The notes below the pieces were generated by a model that was given only the letters and a program-made list of their open reading frames with translations, searched no databases and was not told the origin of the DNA. The translations under genes were made by a program, and so were the position numbers. A stretch of 64,000 bases of DNA from Brachycybe producta (taxonomy: Eukaryota; Arthropoda; Diplopoda; Playtdesmida; Andrognathidae): positions 2,225,688 to 2,289,687 of the forward strand of contig JAUPFP010000010.1 of assembly GCA_036925085.1 (NCBI GenBank). The letters are read 5' to 3'. This document shows, piece by piece, positions 1 to 12,300 of this stretch (its first letter is position 1; every line of letters begins with the position of its first letter).

Positions 1-202
1 CAATCTCCGTCCACACTAAACGAGCACGACGAACACGTCTTTTCTTTGATGTACCACCACGATCTTTTTTTTTAACACGAGCGAGCATATGTTTGCTCGC
101 TAGCTAACTGGAACTCAACAGACGATTACTGAATGAGAATAATACTCGCTCGCTCGCTCTTGTGGCGAATAGCCACCAAAACCCAGAAACCCATAACAAT
201 CA

Positions 203-677
203 TACAGGGTGACAATTATTGAGCTATATGAAAAGAAACCTTGATAACTTTCGAACCGTTGGCGAGATTCCGTTCAAATTTGGCGGTTGAATGCAGGGCA
301 TGTTGGGATTTTTTGTGCGCATGCGCACGCGTATTGTTGTTGATTTTTATTTTTCAGTGAAAATGTCAAAATACAGCGTTCCAGCAATAACAGCCCGATC
401 TCAACCCTTGTGACTCATTTTTGTGGGGCAATATTAAAGACAAAGTTTACACAAAAAACCCCAAAAACCATCGCTGAGCTCAAAACTGCCATTCAGAAGG
501 TCATTGAAAGCATCGATGTTGTGCAGAATTTTGCTATTCGTCATGCATATCGAACATGTCATAAACTAAATCCGAATATCTGTAGTTATGTTTCCAATTG
601 CATAAAATGTTTGAACTCAATAGCTTTTTGAATAATTAATTTCTTTTATCATATAGCTCAATAATTGTCACCCTGTA
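203..677. mobile_element. Tc1/mariner-type element remnant with terminal inverted repeats
   Basis: The element begins TACAGGGTGACAATTATTG and ends with the exact reverse complement; the ends match for about 29 bases, reaching through GAGCTATATGA, and TA lies at both borders as expected of Tc1/mariner. Only about 475 bp remain, against roughly 1.3 kb for an autonomous copy. The interior holds a transposase C-terminal remnant (separate entry), so the N-terminal DNA-binding half and most of the catalytic core have been lost. It is not capable of its own transposition as it stands. Confidence 0.7.
388..631 (+). pseudogene. mariner transposase C-terminal fragment
   Basis: One reading frame gives CDSFLWGNIKDKVYTKNPKN and a second gives PKTIAELKTAIQKVIESIDV. 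Together they follow the usual mariner end region after the last catalytic Asp: (D)FFLWGxxKxxVY...PKTIxELKxAIxxxI. A frameshift near 460 separates the two parts. The longest open stretch is 73 codons (from 410). It sits inside the inverted-repeat element at 203-677 and is a relic, not a host gene. Confidence 0.65.
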
Positions 678-1684
678 AATACGATTCAATGTCTACCTCT
701 ACAATGATAGTATGTGAAAATAAAGAAATCAATTAATAAGGTTGCCCTAAACATTGCAAAAATTATTTTTAAGATAAATTCAAGTCAATTTTAAAAGAAA
801 CCAAAATTAGTTAGAAAATAGAAACATCCGCAGTAAATAAGAAAACCAAAAAAGCAAGCAAAGATGGATTTTTAGAGATATTTGGGAACCTTTATTATAT
901 AGCTTGCAGTGATTGCCTACATACAAGGGGTGAAGAAATAGAAAAAGGGGAGAGAAAAAAACCTGCATTGGTAACTTTTTGACTTCAGCAACAATAATTC
1001 ACTGCTTCTTAACGGTCATACAAATGCGGAACACGTTCTGAATTTCTAGCCACAAAAAAAAGGTAGAAGTTACAATAGTTAGAAAAGAAGAAGAAAAACA
1101 AGCTGCAGGTAAAAAACAGAAGAAGAAAAAAAACGTAAATGATGGTTTTGCTTCCCCCCCCCCCCCAATTCCCCCTGAAATATATTTGTTTGACTGGATT
1201 CTAACAAAAAAAAAAACGTTGTTGCCATTTTAGGTATCTACTAACTGTATTTTTTGTTCTGGTTGTTATTTTTTCTTCTTCTTCTTCTTCTTCTTATGAA
1301 TACATTAAGAAACTGATGCCGGATTACGAAAACCCGTGACATTTTTGCAAAAGGTGTACTTTTTTTTTAACTAAAAAATGTGTCTGGAAGTCACTGCAAA
1401 CATATTGCGCGGGCTGTATCTAATAAGAATGGAATAATTTCCAGTTAGAGACTGCTTAAGATGCATTCTGGTTAATGCATCAGAATGTTATTTGTTTAGG
1501 GCTCGGATTTTTATGCGAATTTTCAAGCAAAAGTTTTCTCAATTTGTTGCTCAATCATCATCACTTGAGCAACTGCAATTATACTTTTTTCTAATTAAAA
1601 AAGGTTGGTTAGAGACTAGATATCAGGTTACTATCAGTTGTCATCTAGATTTCTAGCCTCTAACCAGAGTTTTTGATTAAAAAA
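678..1684. other. Intergenic, no gene seen
   Basis: AT-rich sequence with A, C and (TTC)n runs near 1150 and 1275. A loose hairpin at about 1600-1668 uses the words GGTTAGAG and CTCTAACC, which recur at 36.3 kb. No supportable coding region. Confidence 0.5.
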
Positions 1685-2540
1685 TACATAATTGTGACAC
1701 CACCCACACATGTGCCAGCTGCACACGTGTGAGTGAGGTCACTCACTTTCAAAACACCTTTCCCCGGATGGCACCCTGTGGTGTCCAAAACTGACCAGTT
1801 TCAAAAGATATCAAAAATTCGCTGAGAAAACGATTTTAGAAAACAGAACTTCTAAAAGTAGAAACTTCTGAAGAGAAATTTTGAAGTTTCTCACAATTAA
1901 AAATAGCCGTTAATTCCAGGGTAGTTTCTCTGGAATTATTTCATTGGGAATCAGGACTCACCATTGGTCAGTCGGACTTATGTGTGAGTCCTAGTCAAGA
2001 GTGGCCTGTCCCAAGGGCCAAAAAGATAAAAGAACATGCTCAGGACAGGCACAGGGACTCATTTTGTTGATTTTCGAGTGAGAGGATAGAATCGAAGTTC
2101 CAAATCCGTTTCTAAGCTCTAAAGTAGTCTTTGGTTCGCTTATATTCTTATATCGCTTATCACGTATTCACATCTGAAAACAAACCGTGTTAAGTAAAAG
2201 AAAAAGTCTTTTTCTTAAAACACACACACCTCTGGGAGGTGCAGTCATCGCCGCTTCTTTAAATGGTGGGAACTCGGGAGAACTGTCTACACGGAACCCC
2301 AAGGATCAGGAGTCGTAACAACAGGGCTTAGACAATGCCCGGAAGTCCACTTCCGACAAGCAGAAGCCGAGGTGCGACCAGGGGCCGCGCATCCTGGTCT
2401 AGAAGCAGACCTGGATCACCTGGCAGGTCACCAAGCCAATCTAGGAATTGAACAGGGTCCCTAGACCCAGCTGGACGGGGTTCAGCCATGTTACAACCCT
2501 CAGACCTGCCTGGACAGGGTCCAGGCATATTACATAATTG
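1685..2540 (+). mobile_element. LTR-like retrotransposon fragment bracketed by a 10-bp direct repeat
   Basis: TACATAATTG occurs at 1685-1694 and again at 2531-2540, bracketing an 836-bp insertion. The insert opens TGACACCACCC (or TGTGACACC if two flank bases are included), carries a TATA-like GATAAAAG near 2023, and reaches GGAGTCGTAACA near 2322. A proline/serine/arginine-rich frame follows (ATG at 2335) and closes within about 40 codons. TGTGACACC at the start and ...GTAACA are usual for Gypsy-type LTRs, so 1693-2322 may be an LTR with a stub of internal sequence. A 10-bp duplication is longer than LTR integrases normally make, so the class is an inference. Confidence 0.4.
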
Positions 2541-4711
2541 TTGATTGTTCCAAACGGAATTTTACGTCACAATTGGTCTTTGAGCCATTGTGAATGAGAA
2601 ACATTTGCTTGATATTGGCATAAAAATCTGTGCCCTAGTCATTGTGACTCACTCACAATAGTTTCATTTGTTTTTGTTTTTTTGTATTTCGAAATAGGCT
2701 GCTTACTGTTAGAAGCTCAACCCCTTTCTTATACTTAGCCCTTTTTCAAATGTAGCCTAGCTGGCTTTTTTTTTTTTTTTTTGCAGAATTCCAATCCAAG
2801 CAAAATACCCAAAGATAATCGATTTCTTTTAATAACATATGTTCATTATTTTACAAAAAACACACACACAGTGCGCTGATCAACTGATCAAATACATTGA
2901 CAGTTTGATATGTAGATAACGTCAGAAATGAAGCTAATTATCTTTCACAGCCCTGCGCAAATGGAATTAACGAACTCGTTAACTCATTTGTCATCTGTTC
3001 AATTATGGAGCTTAACATTTATTTCCCTTTTTTGTTGTTGTTGTTTGTTCTTTTAAGTCCAAATTTGTTAACTCCTGCAGGAGTACACAGTCGTGACGTG
3101 GAGGGATCTATGATCCTTAAAGGCATCGGGGTGATGCAATGTCCGTACTCCTGCAGGATTTATACTAAATTAACTTTTTTTTTTCTTGCCCATAACAAAA
3201 GTCAATAATATCACTACGATCTCTCTACACAGACAATGTTGGATTATAATCATTTCAGATGTTGTAGTGCTGACACAGAATAGCAGTTTAACTCTAACTA
3301 CCTTTTTTTGTTCGCATCGTCTCTCTCACTCTTCTAAACGGTTAAACAGTATTGAAATCCAAACCATGTTTAACATCAGAAGAAGAGAAAGGGTTGAGAG
3401 TTTATTCTGAGCTCGAAGTTTCAGATAACATTGGAAATAAATCTCTAGGGATGGAATCCTGTTTTTTTGTGTCTGTATGAGTGTGTGCGTGTGCGCGCCT
3501 TTATTTTCTTCAATTTATTTTTTGTGTGCAGCTGCTGCTGTGGCTATAAATTTCTCAGGTGTGCCTATTAAGAATTTACACACAAAAAAACATATACATC
3601 CCATATACAGTTAAAAACCATAATAAATTAATGTGGAAAATCCACCTTTAAGATGATAGAACACAGATTTCAGACCATAATTATTAGGATATATATATTA
3701 CAATTACAACTAGTACTCTGCTAGCAGCCACATAGGCCTATGGCAGAGGGACATAAAAGTCTACATGCAGAATTAAGCATTGTTAAGCACATACATAAAA
3801 ACAAGGAATTCAAGGAACCCTATGGACCTCCATTGCTTTAATATATGCTTTAATATATCAAATAACCAATTTTCTGTCATTGTTGCATGTGTACACACGT
3901 GCGCGCATGTATATGCACATGTACAAACGTGTGCACATGTGTTATTCATTTCTAATATCGTTTAAAATGAGAATTAATCACTTACATGTATAATGTTAAT
4001 ATACATAAATGTTAATATACAAAAATAATAACAGAACATAGAAAGGAACACCCCTCCTAAATAATAGGAATAGTCCCCGTTTCAAATGCTACAACTGTAA
4101 AGAGGAAGAATCTCGATTTTTTTAAAAAAATCGAAATTTCATAGATCGAATCACTTTAAAATTTCAATTTTTTCCAGTTTCATCGCCAGAATGTGTACAT
4201 CATTTTACGTCTGATGAGTGATGACATTTTATTGTAGGTGGCCCCGTTTTCGAGTTGTTCGACCCACAAAAAATTATGACCAAAAACTCAAAATTTGTTT
4301 CTAAAAAGTTCATAAAAAAATAACCCCTGGGTAAAATTTTCTAATTTTTGTCAGAAGCATCATATTCACCCATGGAATCAAATAAAAATTACTGCATGTC
4401 AATATTTCATTCCGTTCTTGAGTTGTTCGACCCACAAACTCGGGGTTCCGGACATACAGACCTCCTTTTTTGCCCCTTTTCTTGCATGATCTTATATACC
4501 TCCATTGTCAACAAAATGAATATACAAATGTGAATCCCACAAAACAAAATTATCCCCATTCACCACTGCCTCAGGAAGAGTTCCATTGTCTTAGCACTAG
4601 GGAAAAAAAACCAATAATATGAATCTGTCCTAGCAAGAATCTCCCTAATTTTCTTAGAGTGGTTAGCCCTGCCCATGTATAGTGCTTTATGAATATCACT
4701 AGACTGTGGTT
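2541..4711. other. Intergenic; short repeats only
   Basis: Contains poly-T runs, a CTCCTGCAGGAG palindrome at about 3069 repeated at about 3152, (TG)n/(CA)n near 3475 and 3890, and a dispersed repeat at about 4430-4515 (GGACATACAGACCTCC...) whose inverted copy lies at about 61.84-61.90 kb. No gene seen. Confidence 0.5.
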
Positions 4712-4722
4712 TAGGACAATCA

Positions 4723-4959
4723 CACTAGCATTAGCTGATTGGAGTTTTTCATAGCGCATGGGCATTGCCATCTTGGTCGGTTTGTATAGGAAAGTGATGG
4801 CGAGTGAAAACTACGGTGCCCCTTATAAGACGTGGGCAGTTTCTACTGGTCATCAATAGATGGCGCTGCTAACGCAAATCTGCCATCACTTTCCTATACA
4901 AACTGACCGAGATGGCAATGCGCATGTGCTATGAAAAACTCCAATCGGCTAATGCTAGT
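4723..4959. repeat. Foldback (MITE-like) inverted repeat
   Basis: The left arm 4723-4801 contains TTGGAGTTTTTCATAGC and ends GTATAGGAAAGTGATGGC. The right arm 4882-4959 is its near-perfect reverse complement. The spacer is about 80 bp. There is no coding capacity; open frames here are shadows. This is a typical non-autonomous DNA transposon hairpin. Confidence 0.75.
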
Positions 4960-5064
4960 AACAATCACCACGTGTAATTTTTCCAAACAATTTCAAACTT
5001 AACTCAGCCCTGTACCCCAGCCTTGTGCCAAACTATGCCATTGTAGCACCTAGCTGCCTTACAC

Positions 5065-6480
5065 TGTGTTGCTGAGGTCATTAATAAATATCAGGAACAA
5101 AAGAGGACCCAGCACACTACCCTGGGGTACACCAGATTTAACAGCCAACCACTCTGAGTGAGACCCATTTACAACTACCCTTTGTTTAATATCACTTAAA
5201 AAATAAGTTAACTCATTTGGTTATCTGCCCCCCAACTAATATGCTGCAACTTTTGCCAGAAGTTTTGAATGTGAAAGTGTCAAATGCCTTACAAAAGTCA
5301 AGAAACACCATGTCAACCTGCTTACCATTGTCTAAATTTTTCTGGAGGTCATCCACTACCAGGATAAGTTGAGTCTGACAATAGCACCCTCTTAGGAAAA
5401 CATGTTGGTTATCAGAAATGAGATTTGAGAAACTTAATGCAGCCAGAGTATATGATATGCTCAAGAATTTTACAAACCACTGAAGTTAGAGATACAGGCC
5501 TACAGTTTGCAGCTTCGGACTTATTACCTGACTTAAATATTGGGGTAACATTTGCTAATTTCCACATACTTCGAACAACCACTTGATCAAAAGACTGCTG
5601 ATAAATTAGCTGAAGAAATGGTCCCACTTCCCTAGCTAATTTTATAAGAACTACTGCATGAATTCCATCTGGACCCACCTTTATTTTTAAGGGTCAAAAG
5701 TCACTTGATAATGCCCTCTGTATTAACAATAATATCCCCCAAAAATGCATTGTTCTAGACTCAAAAGTTTCAGGTGTAGTATTTTCACCTTTGTTCTTTC
5801 AACAAAGAAGCTTTCAATTCTGGGTGTGATATTAGTTCTCCATTTGCCCCAACAAGAGCTGGAATCAAGTACTCACCAGCCCAAGAATGCTTGACATACC
5901 TCCAAAACAGCTTTGGATCTTCTTGCAGCCATTTACTGAGTTTATTAGTTTTAAAATCCTTATGGGCCAATGCCAGTTCTTTTTTAGCCTTTGCACGAGC
6001 AATATGCAAACCATTTGCATTCAATAAACTTGAATTACCTCTGTATCTACTTCTCCATAATCGCTGCTTATGAAGAGCCCTTTTAACACATGGTGTATAC
6101 CATGCTGGAGTTGAAGCATCCCAGACTCTCTTTAATGGAACAAACATAGAGACCCCTCCCATCAGTAACAAGTGAAAAATTTTGCTGCATATGCAACTTA
6201 AACCCAGCCCAGTTACATTTGTTATAAAGACTAACCTGCCTTATGGCTTTAACGGTACTCATAACATTAACATTTACATCACAAGTTACAATGTGATGGT
6301 CACTTATTCCCTCAGAAACCTTAACGTTAGATATCATATGGGGAATGTTAGTTATTACAACATCAAGGACACTACTATTTCTAGTTGCTTGCATAACCAT
6401 TTATTCCATGGAGTAAATATCCAAACTTTCCAACAATGAAACAGCTAAAGTAACATCATTCCCACCTGTAATTGAGCAAA
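5065..6480 (-). mobile_element. Degraded non-LTR retrotransposon (LINE), endonuclease to mid-RT
   Basis: Read on the minus strand, the pieces lie in the right order. The endonuclease C-terminus comes first (about 6400-6083, SVLDVVITNIPHM... GISDHHIVTCDVN, the usual DLVLTN...SDH motif). A linker follows (6171-5785). Reverse transcriptase begins at 5678-5412 (GPDGI..., WKLANVTPIFKSGNKSEA, CRPVSLTSVVCKILEHII) and continues at 5464-5213 (TQLILVVDDLQKNLD, DMVFLDFCKAFD). A last piece at about 5205-5070 has [20 protein letters not shown]. Motif style resembles the CR1/L2/Rex1/Jockey group. Frames shift between pieces, and the YADD catalytic motif expected next is absent, so the copy is dead. Confidence 0.85.
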
Positions 6481-6787
6481 GTTCCCAGTTTGTTTGGGAA
6501 GTTAATATCACCTTCTAAAATTATAGCTGGGTTATTGTGCGCATGATGAAGGGCATCGAGACATGAGCGAAAGGCAGCTATATCACTAATGGAAGATCCT
6601 GGTGGAATTATATTACATACTATTACAATTACCTTTCGCTGTATGAAACAATCAGAACATTTTGTATTTGTGTTTTTTTTTTCAGTCTAAGGTCCATTAA
6701 CATTAGTGGTGTCCGTTTTACAATGTTCAACAATGTAATTATTTTAGCGGGTGATGACGACAGTGCTGCTCCACCACCTGGAGTAGA
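6481..6787. other. LINE-flanking DNA, further decayed
   Basis: The minus strand still shows phrases consistent with the endonuclease upstream part, but too broken to define. No host gene. Confidence 0.35.
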
Positions 6788-6978
6788 CAGGCACCTGTAG
6801 ATAGCTTCACAATTTCTTTGGCTCTGCCCTTTTATGAGCGTCATCAATTTCTAATTGGTTTGTTACTGGGTCTGATGTCACATGCACCACTTTTTTATTT
6901 CTAATTAGTTGATATTTCATCTGATGCTCATAAAAGGGCGGAGCCAAAGAAATTCTGAAGCTGTCTACAGATGCCTGT
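6787..6978. repeat. GGGCGGAGC-family MITE, copy 1
   Basis: A foldback of about 190 bp with ends ACAGGCACCTGTAGA and TCTACAGATGCCTGT. Both arms carry GGCTC(C/T)GCCCTTTTATGAGCG or its complement, and the centre carries TCTGATGTCACATGC. It is bracketed by an exact 10-bp direct repeat, CCTGGAGTAG, on both sides. Same family as 23633, 32681, 35408, 36761 and 38905. Confidence 0.8.
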
Positions 6979-7862
6979 CCTGGAGTAGGGCCTTTTTAGT
7001 ATCTTCATTCTTGGTCAGGGAGTCATTGAAAGCTGTTATCATGGCAATCTCCTCTCTCCACCCCATCATTTACAAAACAAAAAGTAGTAAAAATGGAATT
7101 AAATTAGCAGTATGTGGACAAAACGGGCATTGGCAAAAAGGCCCAGATTTCCCTGCCCGAGTCTAATGTTTTTGCGACCCCTAAATATTATAATTAGTAC
7201 CTGAAATTCACACAGAACGTTTTTAGACCAAAAAAAAAACTAAATTACCAACATGCCTCCTTTGTTTACATGGTAAAATGGTCCACCCTAATATACACAC
7301 TGTATAATACTCATCGTACAGACGAAATAAATAAGCTTAGAAGAGGATCAATTTTTCGAAGTCTTATTTCTATAACTAGACAATTTTTAAAAAAATAAAA
7401 ATTGAAGAAAATATATATTCAAGGATAAAAGTAAAATGCAGACTCACTCCCCCCCCCCCCCCTCATACACTCTCACTCTCCCACACACTTTGAATCTTTG
7501 CAATCTTGAATAAAAATAAAACTGAATTGAAACTCAAAAACTGTCGAACTTGCAAACAAATTTTTTTTTTCAATAGAGGACCGATAGTAAAAAACATACC
7601 CTCTTTTTTTTTGGAAGAGAAAACACATTTCGAATAGAAAATGTGAAAAACATCTTCCCAAGAAAAAGAAAAATGATGATTACAACTTTTTTTTGTCGTC
7701 AATTCTTTCCACCAACTATTTTTTTCATCTTCAATCTATGCAAGTGTAATCTATAGTCTATATTTACTGTCATGAGCCTTTTGTAAGCTAAGATGATTTT
7801 AGAGGTCGACCGTCGATAGATCGGCGCCGATATTCAAGGTTTTTAATACAGCCAAACTCAAG
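6979..7862. other. Intergenic, no gene seen
   Basis: AT-rich with a C11 tract near 7450 and poly-T runs. Open frames of up to 85 codons show no family resemblance. Confidence 0.5.
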
Positions 7863-8268
7863 TCGGGTTTACACGGAGTCGTGAATTGGGCGAGAACACG
7901 CTCAGTAGAAATGCGCATGTCACACTACTTGCTTATTCAACACCGGAGTTCACGACCATTTCCAGTTCATACGGAGTTCTCCAACGACCATCTATTGCCG
8001 TCGTCAAACGTATTGTCTTGCGAGTAGTTGTTCAAATAACAAGAACTAGAAGCTGCAAAAGTCGTTTGCGAACTATTGATTAATGTCGAATTCACGACTG
8101 AAGCGGTCGTTGTCACTCCGGCAGGTTGGAGTGAGCACGACCCCGCTTTTCAAGGTCGTATACGACCTTGGCCCACTTTCACGACCACTGGTTCACGTCA
8201 GGTAGTGATTACTCCTGCTACCCTACCGGTAGTGCTCTCGCCCAATTCTCGACTCCGTGTAAACCCGG
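7863..8268. repeat. Foldback element with GTCGGGTTTACACGGAGTCG ends
   Basis: The left arm 7863-7897 (GTCGGGTTTACACGGAGTCG, then TGAATTGGGCGAG) is the reverse complement, with few changes, of the right arm 8234-8268. The interior is more GC-rich than its surroundings and gives spurious open frames (7886-8083, 8076-8324) that cross the arms. MITE-like; no transposase. Confidence 0.7.
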
Positions 8269-8644
8269 CTTTATTAGAGCGTCATTTAAGACACCGAGAG
8301 TTTGGTGATGTTCTAACCGAGTGACCACGTCACCGTAACTGAGGTTACTTATATCGAAGATCTTTTTAATTGGCACCATGTTGACATTATAGCCGAGTTG
8401 TTCTTTTACTCGATGTCGCTATAAACAAGTTTGACTTTATGTCGGTATCGACATATTCTAAACGCCGATTAGGCTGATGATACTTTAAAAATAAAAATCT
8501 ATTACAGACGTACAAATCTGTAAAGGTGTGAAAAATATGCTTATTTTTTTTTTCAAGTAACTAGTGAAACTGTAGTTCTCCTAGATTTGAGCCTCTAACT
8601 ATATAGGTCCTAAGTCTCTTTGGTCTCTTTAAGAGGCTACATCG

Positions 8645-9260
8645 AAAAATTACTTCGAAAAATCTTCACAAGGAGCGCTAGCATCGTTTTTTTTCTATTG
8701 AGCCCATAGGCCCGATGTTAAAGAAGAAACATTACTTTATAAAAAAAAATACACAGTTGCGGCGGCAATATGTTCATTTTCCATATTTAAAGTTGTCCAA
8801 TTTTGATGGTTCAAAGTGAAATGTGCACCTTAAATATATGCTGATCTAGTGATAGAATGACAAAAAAATTGATAAGTGTGGTAATATTTTTAAAAAGTAT
8901 TTCAAAATCGCGAATTTCTAACTCATATGGTAAACTCCACTGAGTACGCGCGCTCATAAGCAAAAAAAACATCCATTAAAATGTTGGTAAAATACGTACA
9001 TATAATTTTAAAAAACACCACAGTGAAGCCAACACATTGGCGCACGTGCTAAAAATATTTTTAAGTATTTTTTACGATCATTTTAATGGATGATTTTTTT
9101 TTTTGCTTACGAGCGCGTATACTCATTGAAGTTAGAAATTCGCGATTTTGAAATAGTTTTTAAAAATATAACTACACATATCAATTTCTTGTCATTATAT
9201 TACTCGATCAGCATATTATATATTTAAAAATTAACATTTTTTCTTTAACATTGGGTCTGA
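8645..9260. repeat. Long foldback repeat, family with copy at 27.76 kb
   Basis: The left half carries GGAGCGCTAGCATCG, CTATTGAGCCCATAGG, GCACCTTAAATATATGCTGA and CAAAATCGCGAATTTCTAAC. From about 9120 the same words return in reverse complement, ending at GGGTCTGAC near 9260, where the right arm is cut short. The 27755-28170 copy keeps the opposite end. Confidence 0.7.
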
Positions 9261-10157
9261 CAACACGAAGAAAATCTGATTCTTATTTTGAAATTAAAAT
9301 CATGTGATTTAAATCAAAACCTACAAATTATCAAATTCACGCCAAATAATATTAAAATCAATCCATCCACACTAGTTGTAATTGTAAATTGTGTTCAAAC
9401 AGTTTAAATCTGAAGTTCAAGTGGTTTCTTTTCTAGAATTTGGGACTTATTCTTTTGGATAATTTTTTTCATCTAAAATCAAATTAATACAGCGACCAAT
9501 GGACTTAAAAGACACATTCACCTCACGAATACACGGACGGACGCGCGCACATGACGTCGCACGCGCACATTTAACTCACAAACACAGTCACACGAACATT
9601 GATTTTATTGTCAATAGTAAAAAGCAATAAAACACAGCTTGTAGCCAAACCAAATCCAAATATAGCGAGACAGAGGGAGAAAAATAAAAAGAATTGGATT
9701 GGAACTTGAAAAAAAAAAAACTATTTATCTAAAAACCAATTCCAGCCCCCCCCCCCCCCAAAAAAAAAAGAACAGTTAGTGACAAGTAATAAGACCTTTT
9801 TTTTTAGATTTATTTTTTATTAGAATTCAATCTCGAAGTATATTGTGAAAATAAGAAAAATTCCTATTTTTATGGTCGACTTAACATAAGGGAAGTGTTG
9901 TAAGATTACATAATCTGAAGCAGTCAACAAACAGGAAGTTAAAATGATGCATCGATTCCTCCTCCCTTTTCCCCTCTCCCTCCCATATCATGGTTGCCTA
10001 TAACCGAGTAATTGTTGTAGCAACACATCTATCATTCGTAAATTCAAAAAGAATATTGAATTAATTTTCAGAACTCCCCCCTTTTTTTTTAAAAAAAAAA
10101 AATATATCTATTTTAGACCTACTTTCCATTCATTTCCAAATAGTTAGCTCCAAATAC
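9261..10157. other. Intergenic, no gene seen
   Basis: AT-rich; C and A tracts near 9750; pyrimidine stretch near 9960-9985. Nothing coding. Confidence 0.5.
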
Positions 10158-10225
10158 AGCATCAAGCAGGGAGATGGTTACACGGGAGTTTTAAGAACTC
10201 CCGTGTAACCTCCCTGCTTGATGCT
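10158..10225. repeat. Near-perfect 30-bp hairpin
   Basis: AGCATCAAGCAGGGAG plus GGTTACACGGGAGTT (10158-10190, with a 2-base AT bulge) is followed by a 5-base loop TTAAG and the exact reverse complement to 10225. It could extrude as a cruciform. It is probably a very young foldback insertion or replication-derived inverted duplication. Confidence 0.85.
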
Positions 10226-12300
10226 ATTTAAGTAGGTTTACCGGTACTGATAAAAGATGACGTCAATTCTCCTGTTATGATAGTGTTAAATATTCTATAA
10301 AATGTGGTTAATACTGTTTATATGATAGTTGTTATATCGCAACTTATAACCGCTATATAGTTTAAACATGAGTTTCATTTTAATCATATGGTTTAACCTT
10401 CAAGGCTACCAAATGTATAATTATTTGTAGCCTTTTGTGTCCCAAATCACGTTCCTCGAATTCAAACTATTCCTTATCTTGTTTGCTATATGTAATTATA
10501 TGAGACCAAACTAAAATCTTTCGTGTAATAGAACTCTGACCCATTTCGCCAAAAAGCTTAATGCTAACCATGCCCAAGGTACACATCCATCTAGCCGAAA
10601 CCCCTACAACTGAGCAGAAAACGGCTACATTTACTTAGCTTGCCTCTAAAGAAGCGTTTCCAGATATTTCACTTGTTAGAAAAAATGCAAACTTACAGCT
10701 GTTAAGGAACCTGGCCAGATTACCCATTAGGCTAAGTAGGCCTAGGGAGTTCGGAGCTTTTGGGAATCCGTGCAAACCGTGGTTCACATCTTACACATAT
10801 GTTATTGCTTATTAGGTGAAGTCCAAGCACCAAAAAGCTTAGAGGCCTTTCTTGGTTTCATCCGGCCCTGTTAAGGAAGAGATAACATCCCAAACCATTC
10901 CTCGACCTTAGTGTTCCCAGCTGTCGCATCTGCACTTCACGTCACACAACAGAGCACCACTGTGTACAATCTAATCGCATTCAGTTATGTTTTGTCATCT
11001 AGTGTCCTCTGTGCCTTACGTCCTACGTCCTCACCAACTACAAAGCGAAAAACCATCTATCCACCACAGTAAACATTTCTGTCGGTTGCAAGTATATCTG
11101 GGGAGAATTTCAAATAGTCTCTCGTCACAGCACCACGTGGTCCCGACCAGCCCTACAGACTACAACAATAAAATAATCACGTGTATAAATATAATCTCAG
11201 GAAGCAAGTAAAAGTACAAGATGTAATCCACATTGCCTATCTCATGGGCCCCACATCATGGATGTTGACCATTCGTGAGCCAAAAACAGCTGAAAATTGT
11301 TTTGGCATGAGGCACGCATCCCCTCACTGACTACCACCATACACGACCTTCGCATAAACTAGACTGTGGAATGCTATTGTCAGTTATTTCTCACACTGTT
11401 GTCCACTGCAGACAAATTGTATCCACCCATTCATTTCAGACATTACTGACATGGGTTTTGATCCAGGCCAGATGAATATGCCTGCCATATTAGAAAAAAT
11501 GATGCGGTGGCATTATGACGTTATCTGATGAAAATCGTGGTATGCACAGTCGACAGTAGATACCATCATGCGTGCCAAAACAGAATCAGAGCAGATCACC
11601 AATAACGAGCCACGAGGTGCCACTACACTGCGAAATTAAACTGTCATTTGAATAGACAACAGCTCGCCTTGCAACCCGTTGCCTGGACTTTGGGCATTCC
11701 AAAGACCCTGAATGATGGCCTGGTACCAGGCACAGTTGAAAGGATGTTTAATGCTAAGGACAACAGTCTGAGTTGCTGATAAAGTTGCCATGAGTGTTGA
11801 ACGTACATATGTATAGCAAATAAATGCAAGGCCTGCCCCATAGAATCCACTGTTTCACAGATAACAGTATGTTTCTCTCCAGGAAGAAACTCAATCAATG
11901 AGTCAGCAGGTTATCATGCACGTTTCCCAACACAGGAATAAGACAAGCTGGCCATTCATCACCAGCTGCCATCAAAATGTATTGAAATTCGATTATCTAC
12001 CTAATTTAAGTGGAACAGAGATACACTGTAACTGTATGCCGATATATCTGTAAAGTAACACAACTAGGAAGCAAAATGCAGTGCTTCTACAGGAGTTAAA
12101 ATTCCCCATTATGTATACAATATAGGTCATATTAAAGCCTGAAGAATATGTAGGCGGACATAGACCAATCCTAAGCACTCCCAGCATATCCACCTGTAAC
12201 AATGTAGAGCTCTTGTTACGGGGCTCAGGTTGTGAACTCTCTTGACTAGAGCGGCTACCGCTATTTGTTAAGAGGGTTTGTACTATACTACCTGAGTCCA
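10226..12300. other. Intergenic; possible decayed transposon, no gene recognised
   Basis: Base composition is more even than in the surroundings between about 10.55 and 12.3 kb, and there are open frames up to 102 codons (11993-12301 minus, 11644-11898 minus). None shows a domain I recognise. The position next to the LTR-like segment at 12.3-12.8 kb suggests decayed retrotransposon internal sequence, but I cannot show it. Confidence 0.3.

Noticed and set aside
7886..8324. Two plus-strand frames of 65 and 82 codons
   Set aside because: They run across the arms and interior of a foldback element, so the reading frame is incidental.
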